64,000 nucleotides of DNA from Xenopus tropicalis (GCF_000004195.4 NC_030677.2:172527019-172591018); one strand, 5' to 3'. Positions 44,979-56,974 are shown, counted from the stretch's first letter. Notes: a model not told the origin generated them from the sequence alone. A program made the numbers and translations.

Positions 44979-45302
44979 CAGGTATGGGATCTGTTATCCA
45001 GAATTCTTGGGATCTGAGGTTTTCTGGATAAGGGGTCTTTATGTAATTTGGATCTTCATGTCTAAAGTTTACTAAAAATAATTTCAAAACTAAATAATCC
45101 CAGTAGGATTGTTCTGCTTCCAATAAGGATTAATTATCTTAGTTGGGATCAAGTACAAGGTACTGGTTTTTTATTGCAGAGAAAAAGAAAATGAATCATA
45201 AAATATTGAATTATTTGATTAGAATGGAGTCTGTGGAAGATGGCCTTTCCATAATTTGGAGCTTTCTAAATAAGTGGTTTCCAGACAACAGGGCCTATAC
45301 TG
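44979..45302 (+). mobile_element. CAGGTAT MITE, diverged copy
   Basis: TA|CAGGTATGGGATCTGTTATC at the left. The right end GGGCCTATACTG|TA is altered at one base of the motif. The inner order matches 19540. Confidence 0.75.
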
Positions 45303-48209
45303 TAGTAAGGGACATTAGGGCCTGGATTTCCAGGCAGGACAAGAGAAATATCAGTATTCCAGACCCATAGGATTGTTTGTCTATGCAAAACATGAAGGAG
45401 ATTTTAGTACCAAAATATTCTAAGTGCCTCTAGGTACAGAAGCATGAGAGTTTGGCTGCAAGCTGAGCTGTTTCTTTAAATGTTTGTTATTAGACTAGCA
45501 TGCCCTATTATGGAACATGTTTTTATAGTTAATTCAGAGTACAATTTTATTTTCCAGCTATCTTATTGTTCTTCTCTTTGAGGCTGTTTTCCATGGGAAA
45601 AAAATGAAGGGTTGGAGCTGATGTAACAAGTATTTCTGTTTCCAAAAATAATTATTTCCAAGGGCAGAGTATTGCAAAGCAAGCCTTAAAACCTCATTGA
45701 CATTCAAAACCCAGCAGGGAAATAATGTAATTGAGTAGATAGCACAATTAAACGATGTGTGCAGAAACTATTTTTATCTACAAAAAGGGTAATGCTTTCT
45801 GGCGAATCCATCTACCTTTATCAGGGTTTTTTTTGTGTTGAATGGCACAAACAATAGCTTTTAATCATCTGTGGTATGTTTGGATCATGTAATTTACAGA
45901 AACCTATTGCATTTGGCATTACATATGGGAGTTACAACACTGAAACGGGGTAATTGGCACTAAAAGTGATCATTCCAAACTGTTGCACGCGGCTGTCCTT
46001 GACATAAGCACCAAACTTTATTTGTTACAAAGCAGATAGAAGGGCATGGTGGATTGTTTCCAGTAAACCAGCCACTCATCACTATGGTAACACAGGTTGA
46101 CATTTTGCACAGAAAGACTAAACAGTGAGATTAGAATATCAGCACTTAATATACAAAACAAAATGTTTTCATTTTTTAAAAGACACATTTGATATATAGA
46201 TATGAGATTGAAAGGTAGTCTTGTTAATATTCATTCTATTTCAATTGACTTATATCTACAGAAAAATTGTATTAATCATGCTTATTAAGCAGTCAGGAGG
46301 TAATCTGATTCCCACTATGGTGTCAGCAAGCTATGCTGCTTGGAGCTTTATTTGCTATACTCTAGATCATTTTTCAGAGGGCTTTGCAAGGACTGAACTT
46401 GATCGATTTTTCTAACCTAACAAATCATTTTAAAATATTTGCTGTGAATATTTGTTGCAGCAACTGGCATTATACCTCACTCTACCAACCTTCATGTGTA
46501 AATGGTAGCAGACAAATGAAATTCTCAACTCATTCTATATTTTCTTACTCCATCCCATTACTGTACCATGGTTTCAAAATCCATTTGCTAGCTTTATCAT
46601 TCAATTTATATGCCGTATATTTTACTTCATTATCATTAAAATATAAATTATAACTTATTTAGTTTACATTTGTAAGCATGAGTAGGATCTGCCTGCATTA
46701 GTACTTTTTTTCTAAAACAAATTCCAATGATAGTGGATACCAGCCTTCTATATTTAACATCTGTAAGGCAAAGGTAAATTGGACTAAGATTCAGAGAATA
46801 TTTATCCATTGTAAAGTGAATCATCTGAAGCTTTATTTAAACATGGTTTTCAATTCTCATGATTCCTGCTATACACAGTATCCCACAGTATTGTCTGCTA
46901 GTGGGAGAAAACTACATATCTGGCCTGTAACTAGGGGTAGGCAGGAGAGCCAGATACCTTGGCCACATTTCACAATTTCTTGGCATCATCAGGTGAGATT
47001 CTTACTGCTGCAGCAATAAGGCGGAAACAGGAGTATAAACCACTCCAGAATGTCAGACCAATTAAGCAAAAATTAATACTAAACACAGTCCCAAGAGGAG
47101 AAAGAAGCATGTAAGTTTTACAACCCTTCTCGTCTTGATGCCCCGAGTGATATATACAGTATGTGCATCCAGCTTGCCATTAGTGTCAAGGTAGCAGGAA
47201 ATAAAGATATTGGCAGATTTGCAGAGTGGTAGTAGAGGCAGATGGCTTGGGCGCAAGGCACAAATCATGGGCCTCAGGTTTGTCACAATATTTAAAGGGG
47301 ATGTCAAAGGGGAAGGGACTGACACAGGGGGAAAGGAGTGAAACGTGTAGATATTCGAACATGGACAAAGTACTAAAATAAGGTCGAAGTGAAGTAAAAT
47401 TGTAAAAACATGGAGAAAATATGCAGAGACTGGCAAAAGAGAGTGTAAAGTCAAATGGGGGTTTTGGTTAGAGGAAGGAGAAATAAAGGTATGGGGAAAT
47501 GGGTGAAAGCAGGGCAAGTGAAGACTCTGGTAAGTGTCACAGTGGGAGAGATACATATAGAAAGAGGGGTAAATGGGGCAGGAGTTAAAACAGCACTTGA
47601 GGAGATGTTTTAAACAGCAGATGGATAAAAGATATAAACAATAGAGACCTAGGCCTGGCACATCCAGGAGACATTAGAATTTCCTTTGCCTTTTCAAATA
47701 ACCTTTTTTAAAAAAGTAACAAAATACAAAAAACGAATACTAATACAATGCTTTAGATTTCTTGTAAATCTTTCTCTGGTAAAAGTATCATTTGCAAAAA
47801 TTCTATGGCAAAAGGTTCTTCCTAAATTATGAATCAGTAAGCATCAGGAAGTCATTCATTTTAATTGACATTGATGGAGATGGGAGAAAGCGCACAGCAG
47901 CATTTTAACCAGGAGGCTTGGGAAGTATGAGTTTCCTGCATTTTGATTGTATGCTGGACAGGTGAGATAATGAAATAATGATTTTTCTCTATCTAAATCA
48001 TTTCCCTTAATTACAGTCATAAAGACTGTAGCACAATGAATGATGGTTCCTAGCGCCAAAGTCAGAGTCTCAAGAGGACAGGAAAAAGTTACATGCAAGT
48101 AAACCCCCAGTAATAAAACCACATGATAGTCATAAAGAGAAACAAAGGATTATTACATTTTTTCCAATAGATTAATGTTTATTATGTAACAAAAAATGCA
48201 AGATGGTTA
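45303..48209. other. Long non-coding stretch without recognised repeats
   Basis: The only long frame (47062-47661, minus, 199 codons) lies on the complement of a purine-rich block. Its composition (Leu, Pro, Ser, His, Cys) looks like translated low-complexity DNA, and it has no motif. 45,540-47,060 is AT-rich, apparently single-copy. Confidence 0.4.
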
Positions 48210-48211
48210 TA

Positions 48212-48538
48212 CAGGTATAGGACCCATTATCCAGAATGCTCGGGACCAAGGGTATTCCGGATAAGGGGTCTTTCCGTAATTTGGATCTCAATACCTTAAG
48301 TCTACTAAAAAATCAATAAAACATTAATTAAACCCAATAGGATTGTTTTGCATCCAATAAGGATTAATTATATCTTAGTTGGAACCAATTACAAGGTTCT
48401 GTTTTATTTCTACATAGAAAAGGAAATCAGTTTTAAAATTCTGAATTATTTGCTTAAAATGGAGTCTATGGGAGACGGGCATTCCGTAATTCGGAGCTTT
48501 CTGGATAACGGGTTTCCGGATAAGGGGTCCGATACCTG
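48212..48538 (+). mobile_element. CAGGTAT MITE, well preserved
   Basis: TA|CAGGTATAGGACCCATTATC ... GGGTCCGATACCTG|TA, 327 bp. Very close to 19540 (same direction) and 35605 (opposite). Confidence 0.88.
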
Positions 48539-48716
48539 TATACAGTAATTCATTAGTAACATTTTTACTCAAAGTATTAAGATCCTGGTCCCCTCAAATG
48601 TAAGGAGAGATCTTCTGGCACAGGATAAGAACATTTTACTTTTTATTTTATAAATTAATTTAAAAACAATTAAATGTTCTGCAAGAAAATGTAACCAGCC
48701 GATCATTTATGTAATG
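48539..48716. other. Short AT-rich spacer
   Basis: Nothing recognised. Confidence 0.5.
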
Positions 48717-48724
48717 TATATATA

Positions 48725-48992
48725 CAGGCCCGGATTTGTGGAGAGGCCACAAAGGCCCGGGCCTAGGGCGGCAGAAATGTAGGGGTGGCATGCTGCCCCG
48801 CCGCAAAGGAATTTTTAAAGTTTTCTTCCATACAGAGCAGTGCTCCGTATGGGACTTTAAATGTATGCGCATGCACGCTCGCGGGCACGGGGGGGGAGGG
48901 CAGGGGGCGAGAGGTTTTTCACGCATGCACGTTGGGGGGGGGGGGATCAACGGGGGCGGCCTAGGGGCGCCCTGAAGACAAATCCGGCCCTG
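48725..48992. mobile_element. hAT miniature with 8-bp TATATATA duplication
   Basis: TATATATA at 48717-48724 and 48993-49000 flank CAGGCCCGGATTTGTGG and AAATCCGGCCCTG. The GC-rich interior includes G-runs (48,888-48,898 and 48,934-48,946). 268 bp, non-coding. The simple TA target makes the duplication slightly less certain than the others. Confidence 0.85.
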
Positions 48993-49006
48993 TATATATA
49001 ATTACG

Positions 49007-49248
49007 TAGGGATGCACCAAATCCACTATTTTGGGATTCGGCTGAACCCCAAATCCTTCATTAAAGATTCGGCCGAGTCCCAAACTGAATCTGAATCCTA
49101 ATTTGCATATGCATATGTGATGAAAAGTCACATGATATTAAGGATTCGGATTCGGTTTGATCAGGACCATAGATTCTGCCGAATCCTGTTGAAAAATGCC
49201 AAATCTTGGCCAAATATCAAACCGAATCCTGGATTTGGTGCATCTCTA
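49007..49248. mobile_element. TAGGGATGCACC-ended MITE
   Basis: TAGGGATGCACCAAATCC at the left and GGATTTGGTGCATCTCTA at the right are inverted with one mismatch, and ATTCGG-type phrases are repeated inside in both orientations. The flanks TAATTACG and TAAGTAAG are only partly alike, so hAT membership is probable, not shown. Lies 14 bp from the preceding hAT. Confidence 0.75.
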
Positions 49249-49309
49249 TAAGTAAGTGATTATCAAAAAAACTTATCAAATAGCATATACATACAATAAC
49301 GCCTTCAGT

Positions 49310-49430
49310 TACATCTCTTCGCCTGCCACCATCTGATTCTATATGCCCTTGGTACAAGCGTCAGAGAAAAGGACTGCAAAGCACTGAGAATTCACAGGAA
49401 TTATGGCAGAATATAAATAATAATAATTTT
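49310..49430 (+). repeat. SINE-like 3' tail
   Basis: CAAAGCACTGAGAATTCACA then TATGGCAGAATATAAATAAT and (AAT)n. A decayed version of the CGCTGC...TATAAATAA(T)n tail also seen at 17640. Confidence 0.45.
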
Positions 49431-49923
49431 GGAGCATAAAATTACATTCAGAATGAAGGTTTGCAGTATAAGCTGTCTTTTCTATACTAGACTTATGTGT
49501 TTATCTTCTAATGAAAGCATTATGATTTTGTTAATCAAATTTGTATTTAGACCAAACAACATGCGTGGGGCGTTCTTATGAGAGGAGGAACAGATTAAAA
49601 GTGCTGGTGTTCGATGCCATAAAGATGAAATTAATCTGAAATGTTGTTATACAGCCATAAATTTCACATTATTACTGCTACAGTAATGTATAGGAAGCAA
49701 CAAGATTCTTAAGGGACATAAGGAGTCTTGTCATAAACAGTAATATAATTTCTGCATGGGGATCATCAATTTATATTGGGCATGAGTCCATCAATTTGCT
49801 GACTTGCTCCACATGACACAAAGTTGGTTGGCGCCTACAATTTATTTGGAGGTCAAAAACAGGAGGTTAAAGCTTTAGAATAAAATTTGTAATCATAAAA
49901 AGAGTTTTAAAAAGAGGAAGATT

Positions 49924-50050
49924 GATTGATAGATAAATATATAGATAGATGATAGATAGATAGATAGATAGATAGATAAATATATAGATAGATAGATAGA
50001 TAGATAAATATATAGATAGATAATAGATAGATAGATAGATAGATAGATAT
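49924..50050. repeat. (GATA)n microsatellite
   Basis: Interrupted GATA array of about 127 bp; the complementary frame encodes a spurious IYLS repeat. Confidence 0.95.
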
Positions 50051-50497
50051 AAATACTTAACTGCTTACTGTACAACCTGTTTTTTGCTGAGACCATGGAC
50101 AACTAGAACTTGCCTTTCCCCATGTTAAATTACTGCAGTGTTGCATCTTTGGAACTCTCCAATAGTACAACAGAATGAATCGTTGAAGCAACTTTATAAT
50201 TTTATTTTAATCCAAGGGGTATAATAAACACACAAAGGCTACTGCAGCTAATGTATGTGTTGGAACTGATGTAGTAAACAGAAAAATACTTTGGAAATCA
50301 AAAATAAGTTTTCCTGCCCAAACAACAAATCACACAAACAATTCTGAATGGATGTATAATTCTCCATTATGTTGTTGCCCTGTTGTGTTTTACTCATAGT
50401 AGGAGTAACCTGGATTTGTTCTCCTCTTTTCCAACCATGTTTACCTTCATTAGACCTGATTTAGAACACTCTCGGGCACTGTTGTGAAAAATGTTGA

Positions 50498-50643
50498 CCT
50501 TAAGGACAAGTCTTGACTGGGAGTCAGAATAGGCCCTGGCAAATAGCCGCACCAGCCCACTAAATAGTCACTACCTATGGCATCTTAGAGCAACCACTCT
50601 GGCATTCGCAAGAACCCATAGCTTGCCAGTCCAGGCCTGCTTA
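50498..50643. repeat. Dispersed repeat related to 24146
   Basis: GCACCAGCCCACTAAATAGTC and CTATGGCATCTTAGAGCA match 24,180-24,215. The ends TCTTGACTGGGAGTC and CTTGCCAGTCCAGGCC are loosely inverted, as in hAT miniatures. Confidence 0.5.
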
Positions 50644-51359
50644 GATAGGTCTAGGAAGTCAGTCAGTTCCTTTGACTACTTTTCAAATATGTTATGTTGA
50701 ATGTAGCCACAAATAGAAATGAATGCAATACTACAGTAGTATACACTATTATACTGTTACTATAAATTACTATGAGAAACCTGTAACTTAACCTAGCAAA
50801 ACTGCAAAGATTTCCTATACTAAAAGCTAATATAGATACTTGGCAAATATGTATGTGAAGTGCTCTAGATTCACTGAGATGTCCCCGTTTATTTGTGCAA
50901 TTAGTAAGTTGTAAATAGTTGAACATTAATACCAAAAGTCATAATTATACAGTAGAGATAAACTGAGAGCATTTACAAATTGCCACTTACCTGAACATTT
51001 TGAGATCAGTGCCCTTATAGTTTGCTTTATATCCACAATGTGCAATCTTATTAAAGGCATTTCAACATTTTCAATGCAGCTGGAGAGAAAAGGCACAGTG
51101 GAAAGATCAGATTTAGTTGAAAGCTATTCTTGCCTTCAGTGGGTTTAAAGCATTAGAAAGTGGTTAGTTTAAATGATTTAATGATACTGTTTTTAGAACA
51201 GCCAAGCACTGGCCAGCAGTCGGGTTAGACAACCAGTAAAACATGGGCCACGCGATACTTCCTAGTTTGGCTGTTCACATAGATAGCAAAGAAGCACTGA
51301 TCTACTCAGTTGAAGTTAAATTTATATTTGTTAGAGATTTTTCATTGCAGCCACTCAGG
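50644..51359. other. Non-coding sequence, nothing recognised
   Basis: AT-rich. The upstream limit of the decayed LINE at 51360 is not sharp. Confidence 0.4.
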
Positions 51360-52175
51360 GCAGTACAGGTTTATAAATGGCTTAGAAACCCCCCTCTCAA
51401 TTTGTGGGGTACATTTAACCTATACAAAACTATTTATCTGCCGAAACTGTTATACGTACTGTATAACTCCCCCATATGAATCCCACAGAGTGAACTTCAT
51501 CCTGCTCCCCTTTCTGTGGGCCAATAAATCCTTACATAGTGGCCACTATTGGGTCTTAATTTCCTACGGGATGTTCTAATAAACCAGACAATCCCTACAT
51601 TCCAACAGCTTAAGACGAAATTTAGCAAGCCCGACCTGCACTTCTATAGATACCTCCAATTTCGTCATGCATTCAGAGCCCAGTTCTCTTCCCTGGACAT
51701 AGCCTATGACACCCCTTGCCCCCCTTCCTCGTGGAACTAATCCTGTATGAACCTGAATGCAAGGAACTGACAACGATTGCTTCCAGCTCTAACGAGGAAC
51801 AAAGGGATGAGGCCACCCACTCATTATATTGCGATCTAATGTCCTTCCAACCAATACAAATTTATTCACCAGCCGTATATCTCCAGCCAAGTTTAAAAAA
51901 ATTGGCAGGCAACCAGAGCTCAAGTACCCAAAATGCCAGGAACCAGGGGAATCTTTCTTTAATCTAGAATGGAATTGTCCTATGATAAAGAGTTTTTTGG
52001 GGGACGTAATGCGGTATATGGCTGACAACCGAGCACTCCTGTGTGTGTTTCCCCTGATATTTGCCTGTTGGGTCGGAAGATGATCTATTACCCTTGAATC
52101 CAGCTATTTTGACACTGTACTGTACAAAGAAACTAATGATAATGATGTGCTGGATGGGAAATAAAGCCCCCACTG
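51360..52175 (+). pseudogene. Decayed L1/Tx1-clade LINE, ORF2 C-terminal part
   Basis: Blocks in different frames follow the order of L1/Tx1 ORF2 after the reverse transcriptase: KWLRNPPLNLWGTFNLYKTI and YLPKLLYVLYNSPI (compare LKMNVLPRLLYIFQTIPL in the intact copy at 55038), LLPFLWANKS, QTIPTFQQLKTKFSKPDLHF with YRYLQFRHAFRAQFSSL, FFNLEWNCPMIKSF, and finally MMCWMGNKAPTVT. At least four frameshifts or stops separate them, and the middle appears deleted. It is the same orientation as the younger copy 3 kb downstream but clearly older and from another subfamily. Confidence 0.75.
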
Positions 52176-52813
52176 TTACTTAATGCATCAACTTAATAAA
52201 TAACTTCTTATCTCTATTAATTTAGCCTATCTGCTCCATGGGCATTCAGATAAAATAAAAAATATGGAACCCATGGCTTGATATTTTTCCAGTGAAGGTC
52301 CCTGATTCTTAACATCTATGTGTGAATTACTATGTATCTACCTCTCTACTAGCATCTACCTCCCTATGCGCTGCTTATTTGTGATATTACATGTCAATCA
52401 TTGCATCCTCTTGTGAACCATGCTTGTATTTGTTTTGTTGTCTGCCCTTTGCCCCTCTCCCCTGAAATGGAAAATTAGGACTGAAAAATAATGGCTTAGA
52501 AGCCCCAGCAGGGATCAAAAACTTTTAACCAACTGATAACTAAGGAACCATCCATGTGGATAGGGTGCTGTTTTTGAAAATAATGTTGCATTCCATAACT
52601 TGCACTGACTTCTGTCCTACCATATGTCTACTGTGGCAGTGGCACCCTTAAAATTATACAGGTAGCTATATGTTATTCCATTTGCCTATTAACGGTAAAA
52701 TTTTGCCTAGTGTCGTCCCTAAAATCACAACATCAAATATGTCTACAGCCACATAATTAGATGTCTATGGTATATATGTCATGGCTAGCCTCCCAGGTGA
52801 ACACTTGTGAGAG
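52176..52813. other. Non-coding spacer, possibly the old LINE's 3' UTR
   Basis: Follows the LINE ORF2 end. 52,380-52,480 contains TTGTTTTGTTGTCTGCCC and a pyrimidine-rich stretch (CCCTTTGCCCCTCTCCCCTG) reminiscent of the pyrimidine tract in the 3' UTR of the intact copy. No poly-A end found. Confidence 0.35.
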
Positions 52814-52817
52814 TTAA

Positions 52818-53157
52818 GGTGGCCATACACGTGGCGATCTGACGATGTTTCGTACGACCATCGGTCGCACGAAACATCGTAAGATCCGCCACACACCATT
52901 CAGGGCTGAATCGGCAGGTAAGGAGGTAGAAACAATAGGATTTCTACCTCCTTCTGCCGATTCAGCTCTGAAGGGAGAATTTTGGTCAGGCGCCTTCTAT
53001 GGCGCCCGATCAAAATTTTCAAACTTGTCCGATCGGCGAGTCGTCCGATATCGGCAGCTTCCTGCGATATCGGTCGACTCGCCGACATGCCATACACGCA
53101 CCGATTATCGTACGAAACGAGGTTTCGTACGATAATATCGGTGCGTGTATGGCCACC
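52818..53157. mobile_element. GGTGGCCATACACG MITE made of serial hairpins
   Basis: TTAA (52814-52817) then GGTGGCCATACACG. The right end CGTGTATGGCCACC is followed by TTTAAAA. Inside are several stem-loops: GATGTTTCGTACGACC facing GGTCGCACGAAACATC, GAATCGGCAGG..AGGAGGTAGAAA facing TTTCTACCTCCTTCTGCC, GTCGAC/CGATATCGG pairs around 53,040-53,085, and TTATCGTACGAAAC facing GTTTCGTACGATAA. Rich in CpG. The 84-99 codon frames across it are by-products. Confidence 0.85.
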
Positions 53158-53162
53158 TTTAA

Positions 53163-53937
53163 AAGGCACTTTAGATAAGGGTGCACTAATTATTTGCAAA
53201 TACAGAAGTAAGACTGTCCCTATACAATCAGAATAACAATATCAGTGCTATTATACATACTCTTTTGGGGTTTGGCATTTCAGTAACTTATAGGATATGC
53301 TTGGTTGACTAGTTTTATATCCACATAGAGAGAACACTACGTATAATAATGTTCTCACTTTGTGCATGTTTCTGATTATCTTTTTATTAGTTCACTTCAT
53401 ATTCTTTTACTTAGATCATCTTCGGTCATAAAATGCATTCATGCTGGGTTATGTGCCAAAGCCAGCACCTGTATTTCTTTGAGAAATTTTGTTTAGATAG
53501 CTGAGTAATATTTCTCACTCAGTCATGTAAACTCCCAGCATTGCACTGATCCAGGTAGAGGGTAGTTCCATGATTTAAATGGATGCCTTTAAATTCTAGC
53601 TGAATAGCTAATCACTGCGGAAGTAATCTTGGTGCCCTAGATGCTTTCAGTGATTATCTATTCATTGAGTGATTAATGATATCACCTTTAAATCATACAT
53701 TTAAGTAGTTTTGAAAGAGCTGCACTTCTTTTCAATACTCTCACTGCTGTTTGGGATTTACAGTACAGTAAATAAAAGCAATTCATATAGTACAAATAAC
53801 ACAGAAAATATATTTTCTGCTTAGTGAGGTCTCTTGTGTGACATAACTCACTAAAAGTTTTTCTTCTATGTGACTTTAGTTCATTTATGTGGCTTCTGAT
53901 ATCCTTATATGTCTAAGTAAGAATTAGCATAGTTATA
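53163..53937. other. Non-coding spacer
   Basis: AT-rich, nothing recognised. Confidence 0.5.
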
Positions 53938-54293
53938 GGGGCACATTTACTAATCCACGAACGTCCGAAAAGTGTTTTTTTCGCAATGGTCGGTATTTTG
54001 TGACTTTTCCGAGCGCTCAATATGAAAAAGTCGTAGTGGCTATGAAAAAGTCGCGACAATTCACGAAAGTCATAATGGCTATGAAAAAGTCACGACAATT
54101 CACGAAAGTCATAATGGCTATGAAAAAGTCACAACAATTCACGAAATTTGTAATGGCTATGAAAAAGTCGCGACAATTCGCGCAAGTCGTAACGGCTACG
54201 AAAAAGTCGCAAAAAAATACGAAAAAGTCACAAATGTTCGTTTTCCGATCTGAATTTTTCCCATTCGGATTCGTGGATTAGTAAATCAGCCCC
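53938..54293. mobile_element. GGGGCACATTTACTAATCC MITE with 39-bp tandem repeats
   Basis: The left end GGGGCACATTTACTAATCC faces GGATTAGTAAATCAGCCCC. TA is adjacent on the left; on the right the nearest TA is one base off. From about 54,020 to 54,200 a 39-bp unit (ATGGCTATGAAAAAGTCACG, then ACAATTCACGAAAGTCATA) is repeated about four times. As 39 is 13 codons, one plus frame stays open for 93 codons. Same family as 26975 but with tandem instead of inverted inner blocks. Confidence 0.8.
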
Positions 54294-55020
54294 ATATAGT
54301 TGATGAGGCTATACAACTATGAGAAGTTGGCCTAATAAAGTAATACCGTTGGTAGAGGGATGGAATAAAAGGAACATGAAGTAGAAAGGAGGAGGCTTTT
54401 TTGGCAGTGAAGAGTGAGGGACAGCAGTTCTTGATAGGGACAGGTAGGCCTCAAGAGGAGCTTGGTGAACCAGAAAAAGGCATTAGAAAATAGGAAAAGT
54501 TGCTTTCAGGAGTCTCCTTCAATTTTACATGGAGGTTATGCCTTTTTTGCGGCATCTCATGCTAGAAACCCTGGTTTAATTCTATGTGGCAACTCCTCGT
54601 GACACTGGATCAGTGTCATAATCTTCTGGTGTCCCAGTATTCTTAGTGCCCCTATCATGGCTGCCTTGATTGCTATAAAAGTGCTTTGCGTTCCTTGAGA
54701 GAAAAGCACCCTATAAATACTTTCCCTTACCTAAAAAGTGACACATTTATATATATAAAAGTTATACATACAAGTTAAGATATTCACTCATACAATTCCT
54801 ATTTATGTTATGTTATGTTTCTTCTAATTTCAAGGGAAGTCCCTGTGTCCTCTGGAAAAAAGCTTTTTATGAAACATTTATGCAGATCTTTTTGTATAGG
54901 GTTTGTGCATACAATAAGATAAATGGGGATTATTTATGAATGCGAGATCAAAAATGCTATTCACAAAGGTACTTATGTTAATACACATGCCTATCTCTTT
55001 GCACCTGGTGTCAAAATGAG
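54294..55020. other. Non-coding spacer with a LINE/SINE-like tail
   Basis: 54,674-54,722 (AAAAGTGCTTTGCGTTCCTT, GAGAAAAGCACCCTATAAAT) resembles an L2/SINE-type 3' tail. The rest is unremarkable. Confidence 0.45.
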
Positions 55021-55036
55021 ATTAATTACACTTTGT

Positions 55037-56974
55037 TATATAGGACTAGGCCAAAATTCTCTGAAATGGATCCTATCGCTATACTCCAATCCTACTGCCA
55101 GACTCAAAATAAATGGAACCCTTTCAGACCCAATACAGCTTCAGAATGGGACAAGACAAGGCTGTCCCCTTTCTCCACTCCTGTTTGTGCTAACTTTAGA
55201 ACCCCTACTTTCAACTATACGAAATAATCCCAATATCCAAGGTGTCAAGGTTGGCACAACCCAACATAAAATTTGTGCATATGCAGATGATTTGTTATTT
55301 ACTCTCTCCCAACCCATCACAACTTTACCAAACCTCATAATAGAAATAGAACAATACAGTCAAATAAGCAACTTCAAAATTAACTACAGTAAATCAAGTG
55401 CACTTAACATTAGCCTACCTCACTCCTCAGTAATAGCTCTCAAAGACAAGTTCTCCTTCTCCTGGACTGCACATAAACTGACGTACTTAGGCATCTTCTT
55501 AACGGCTAATTATAAAGACTGGGCCTTCATTAATTACCAAGCTATTCTTCAAGAAATTAAAACCAACATTAATGTCTGGGTCAAAATGCCTCTATCATGG
55601 TTCGGCAGGGTCAACACCCTTAAAATGAATGTGTTACCAAGATTATTATACATTTTCCAAACTATTCCATTGAAACCACCCTCTGACTTTTTCCTTAAGC
55701 TAAACAAATTAATCCGTAAATTCATTTGGAATAACAAGCCTCCCCGCATCAAACAAACTATCCTGTATCGCTCCAAAACAGAAGGAGGTCTTGGATTACC
55801 AAATTTCCAATTATACCATCAGGCCTGCGTTCTCCAACGTATTATAGACTGGACATACCATGAACACTACAAAGAATGGATATCCATTGAACAATCATTT
55901 GCGGAACAACCCCTTAGACTACTACCGTGGCTAGTACCCAAACATCGCCAAAGTCTAAGGCATGAACATTTTTTGCTTGAATATGCACTAGATACTTGGG
56001 ACTCACTCAAACATAAACACAAGCTAATATCAGAACACTCATTGCTGACTCCCTTAACAAATAATCCGGCTTTCCCTCCCGGTCTACAAAAAGGCTATTT
56101 TGCAGCATGGCAACAGGATTCAGTATCACAAATTTTCCACCTGTGTCCTAAAGCTTCCCTACCACGATGGGAACAAGTACAAAATATCTTTACTCTACCG
56201 AATTCGGAACGCTTCAAATATCACCAATTAACAAGTTTTATTGCTCCCATCCTCAAAGGCAATGTTGGAGACCAACTGTACACCACCTTTGAAAATTTGT
56301 GCCGACAAAAATCACCCCCTGTACGCAATATCTCCAGCATATATCAAAATCTATTATCGCAAACAATCGTCTCCTCTCCGAAACCATTACATTTTCTAAA
56401 ATGGGAAAAAGCGCTAAATACGCAATTCACAGAACAAGATATGGAAGGCATAATACTTAAATCCTTTACGGGACAAAGGAGCTGTAGAATATTAGAAAAC
56501 AACTATAAAATCCTCACTGGCTGGTACCACACCCCCGCCAAACTTAGCAAAATTTTCCCTGGTACTTCGGCCAGCTGTTGGCGGTGCGGTGAATCACCCG
56601 GCACCCTTTTACACATATTATGGGAATGCTCGGAGATAAAAAAATATTGGATGGAAATATTGCAGGTTTGCAATGACAAACTACAGCTGGGAATCCGTAA
56701 TGACCCAGCAACAGTCCTACTACATCATAACACTCAACCGATTTCATTATACAAGAAATCACTCACTCAATATGCACTCAATGCGGCTAAAATATTAATT
56801 CCTAGGAAATGGAAATCTCCAACACTACCCACTATTAATGAATGGACTCAGGAAATGGAGGACATTTGCAAATTTGAGGACCTGCACACTGACTCTTATA
56901 AAGCTAAACAAAACCATTGGGCTACTTGGAGACTCTGGAGAATATATTTAGGAAAAGACAATAGGGCTAACTGA
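55037..56974 (+). pseudogene. L1/Tx1-clade ORF2 3' half: reverse transcriptase and C-terminal zinc-knuckle-like region
   Basis: ORF2 proteins copy LINE RNA into DNA at a nicked target. Here about 645 codons are open to a TGA at 56972-56974, about half of a normal ORF2 (around 1,250 residues). The frame happens to extend upstream to an ATG at 54923, but those first 38 codons are flanking host DNA, so the apparent 683-residue protein is a chance fusion. Reverse-transcriptase motifs in order: LYSNPTARLKINGTLSD, NGTRQGCPLSPLLF, and the catalytic YADD at 55280-55291. The thumb-like region LPRLLYIFQTIPL and GGLGLPNFQLYHQA follow. Near the end CWRC...H...C (CX2CX8HX4C, from 56576) is the C-terminal Cys-His motif seen in L1-type proteins, followed by ILWECSEIKKYW. 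The endonuclease and the first RT blocks are missing, so it cannot act alone. The absence of stops suggests a recent insertion. Confidence 0.9.

Noticed and set aside
47062..47661. 199-codon minus frame
   Set aside because: Complement of a purine-rich block; no domain, signal or membrane pattern beyond composition, and no start or splice context.
49893..50102. 69-codon IYLS repeat protein
   Set aside because: Translation of the GATA microsatellite.
52845..53236. Three overlapping frames of 84-99 codons
   Set aside because: They lie across the palindromic MITE; openness on both strands is a palindrome effect.
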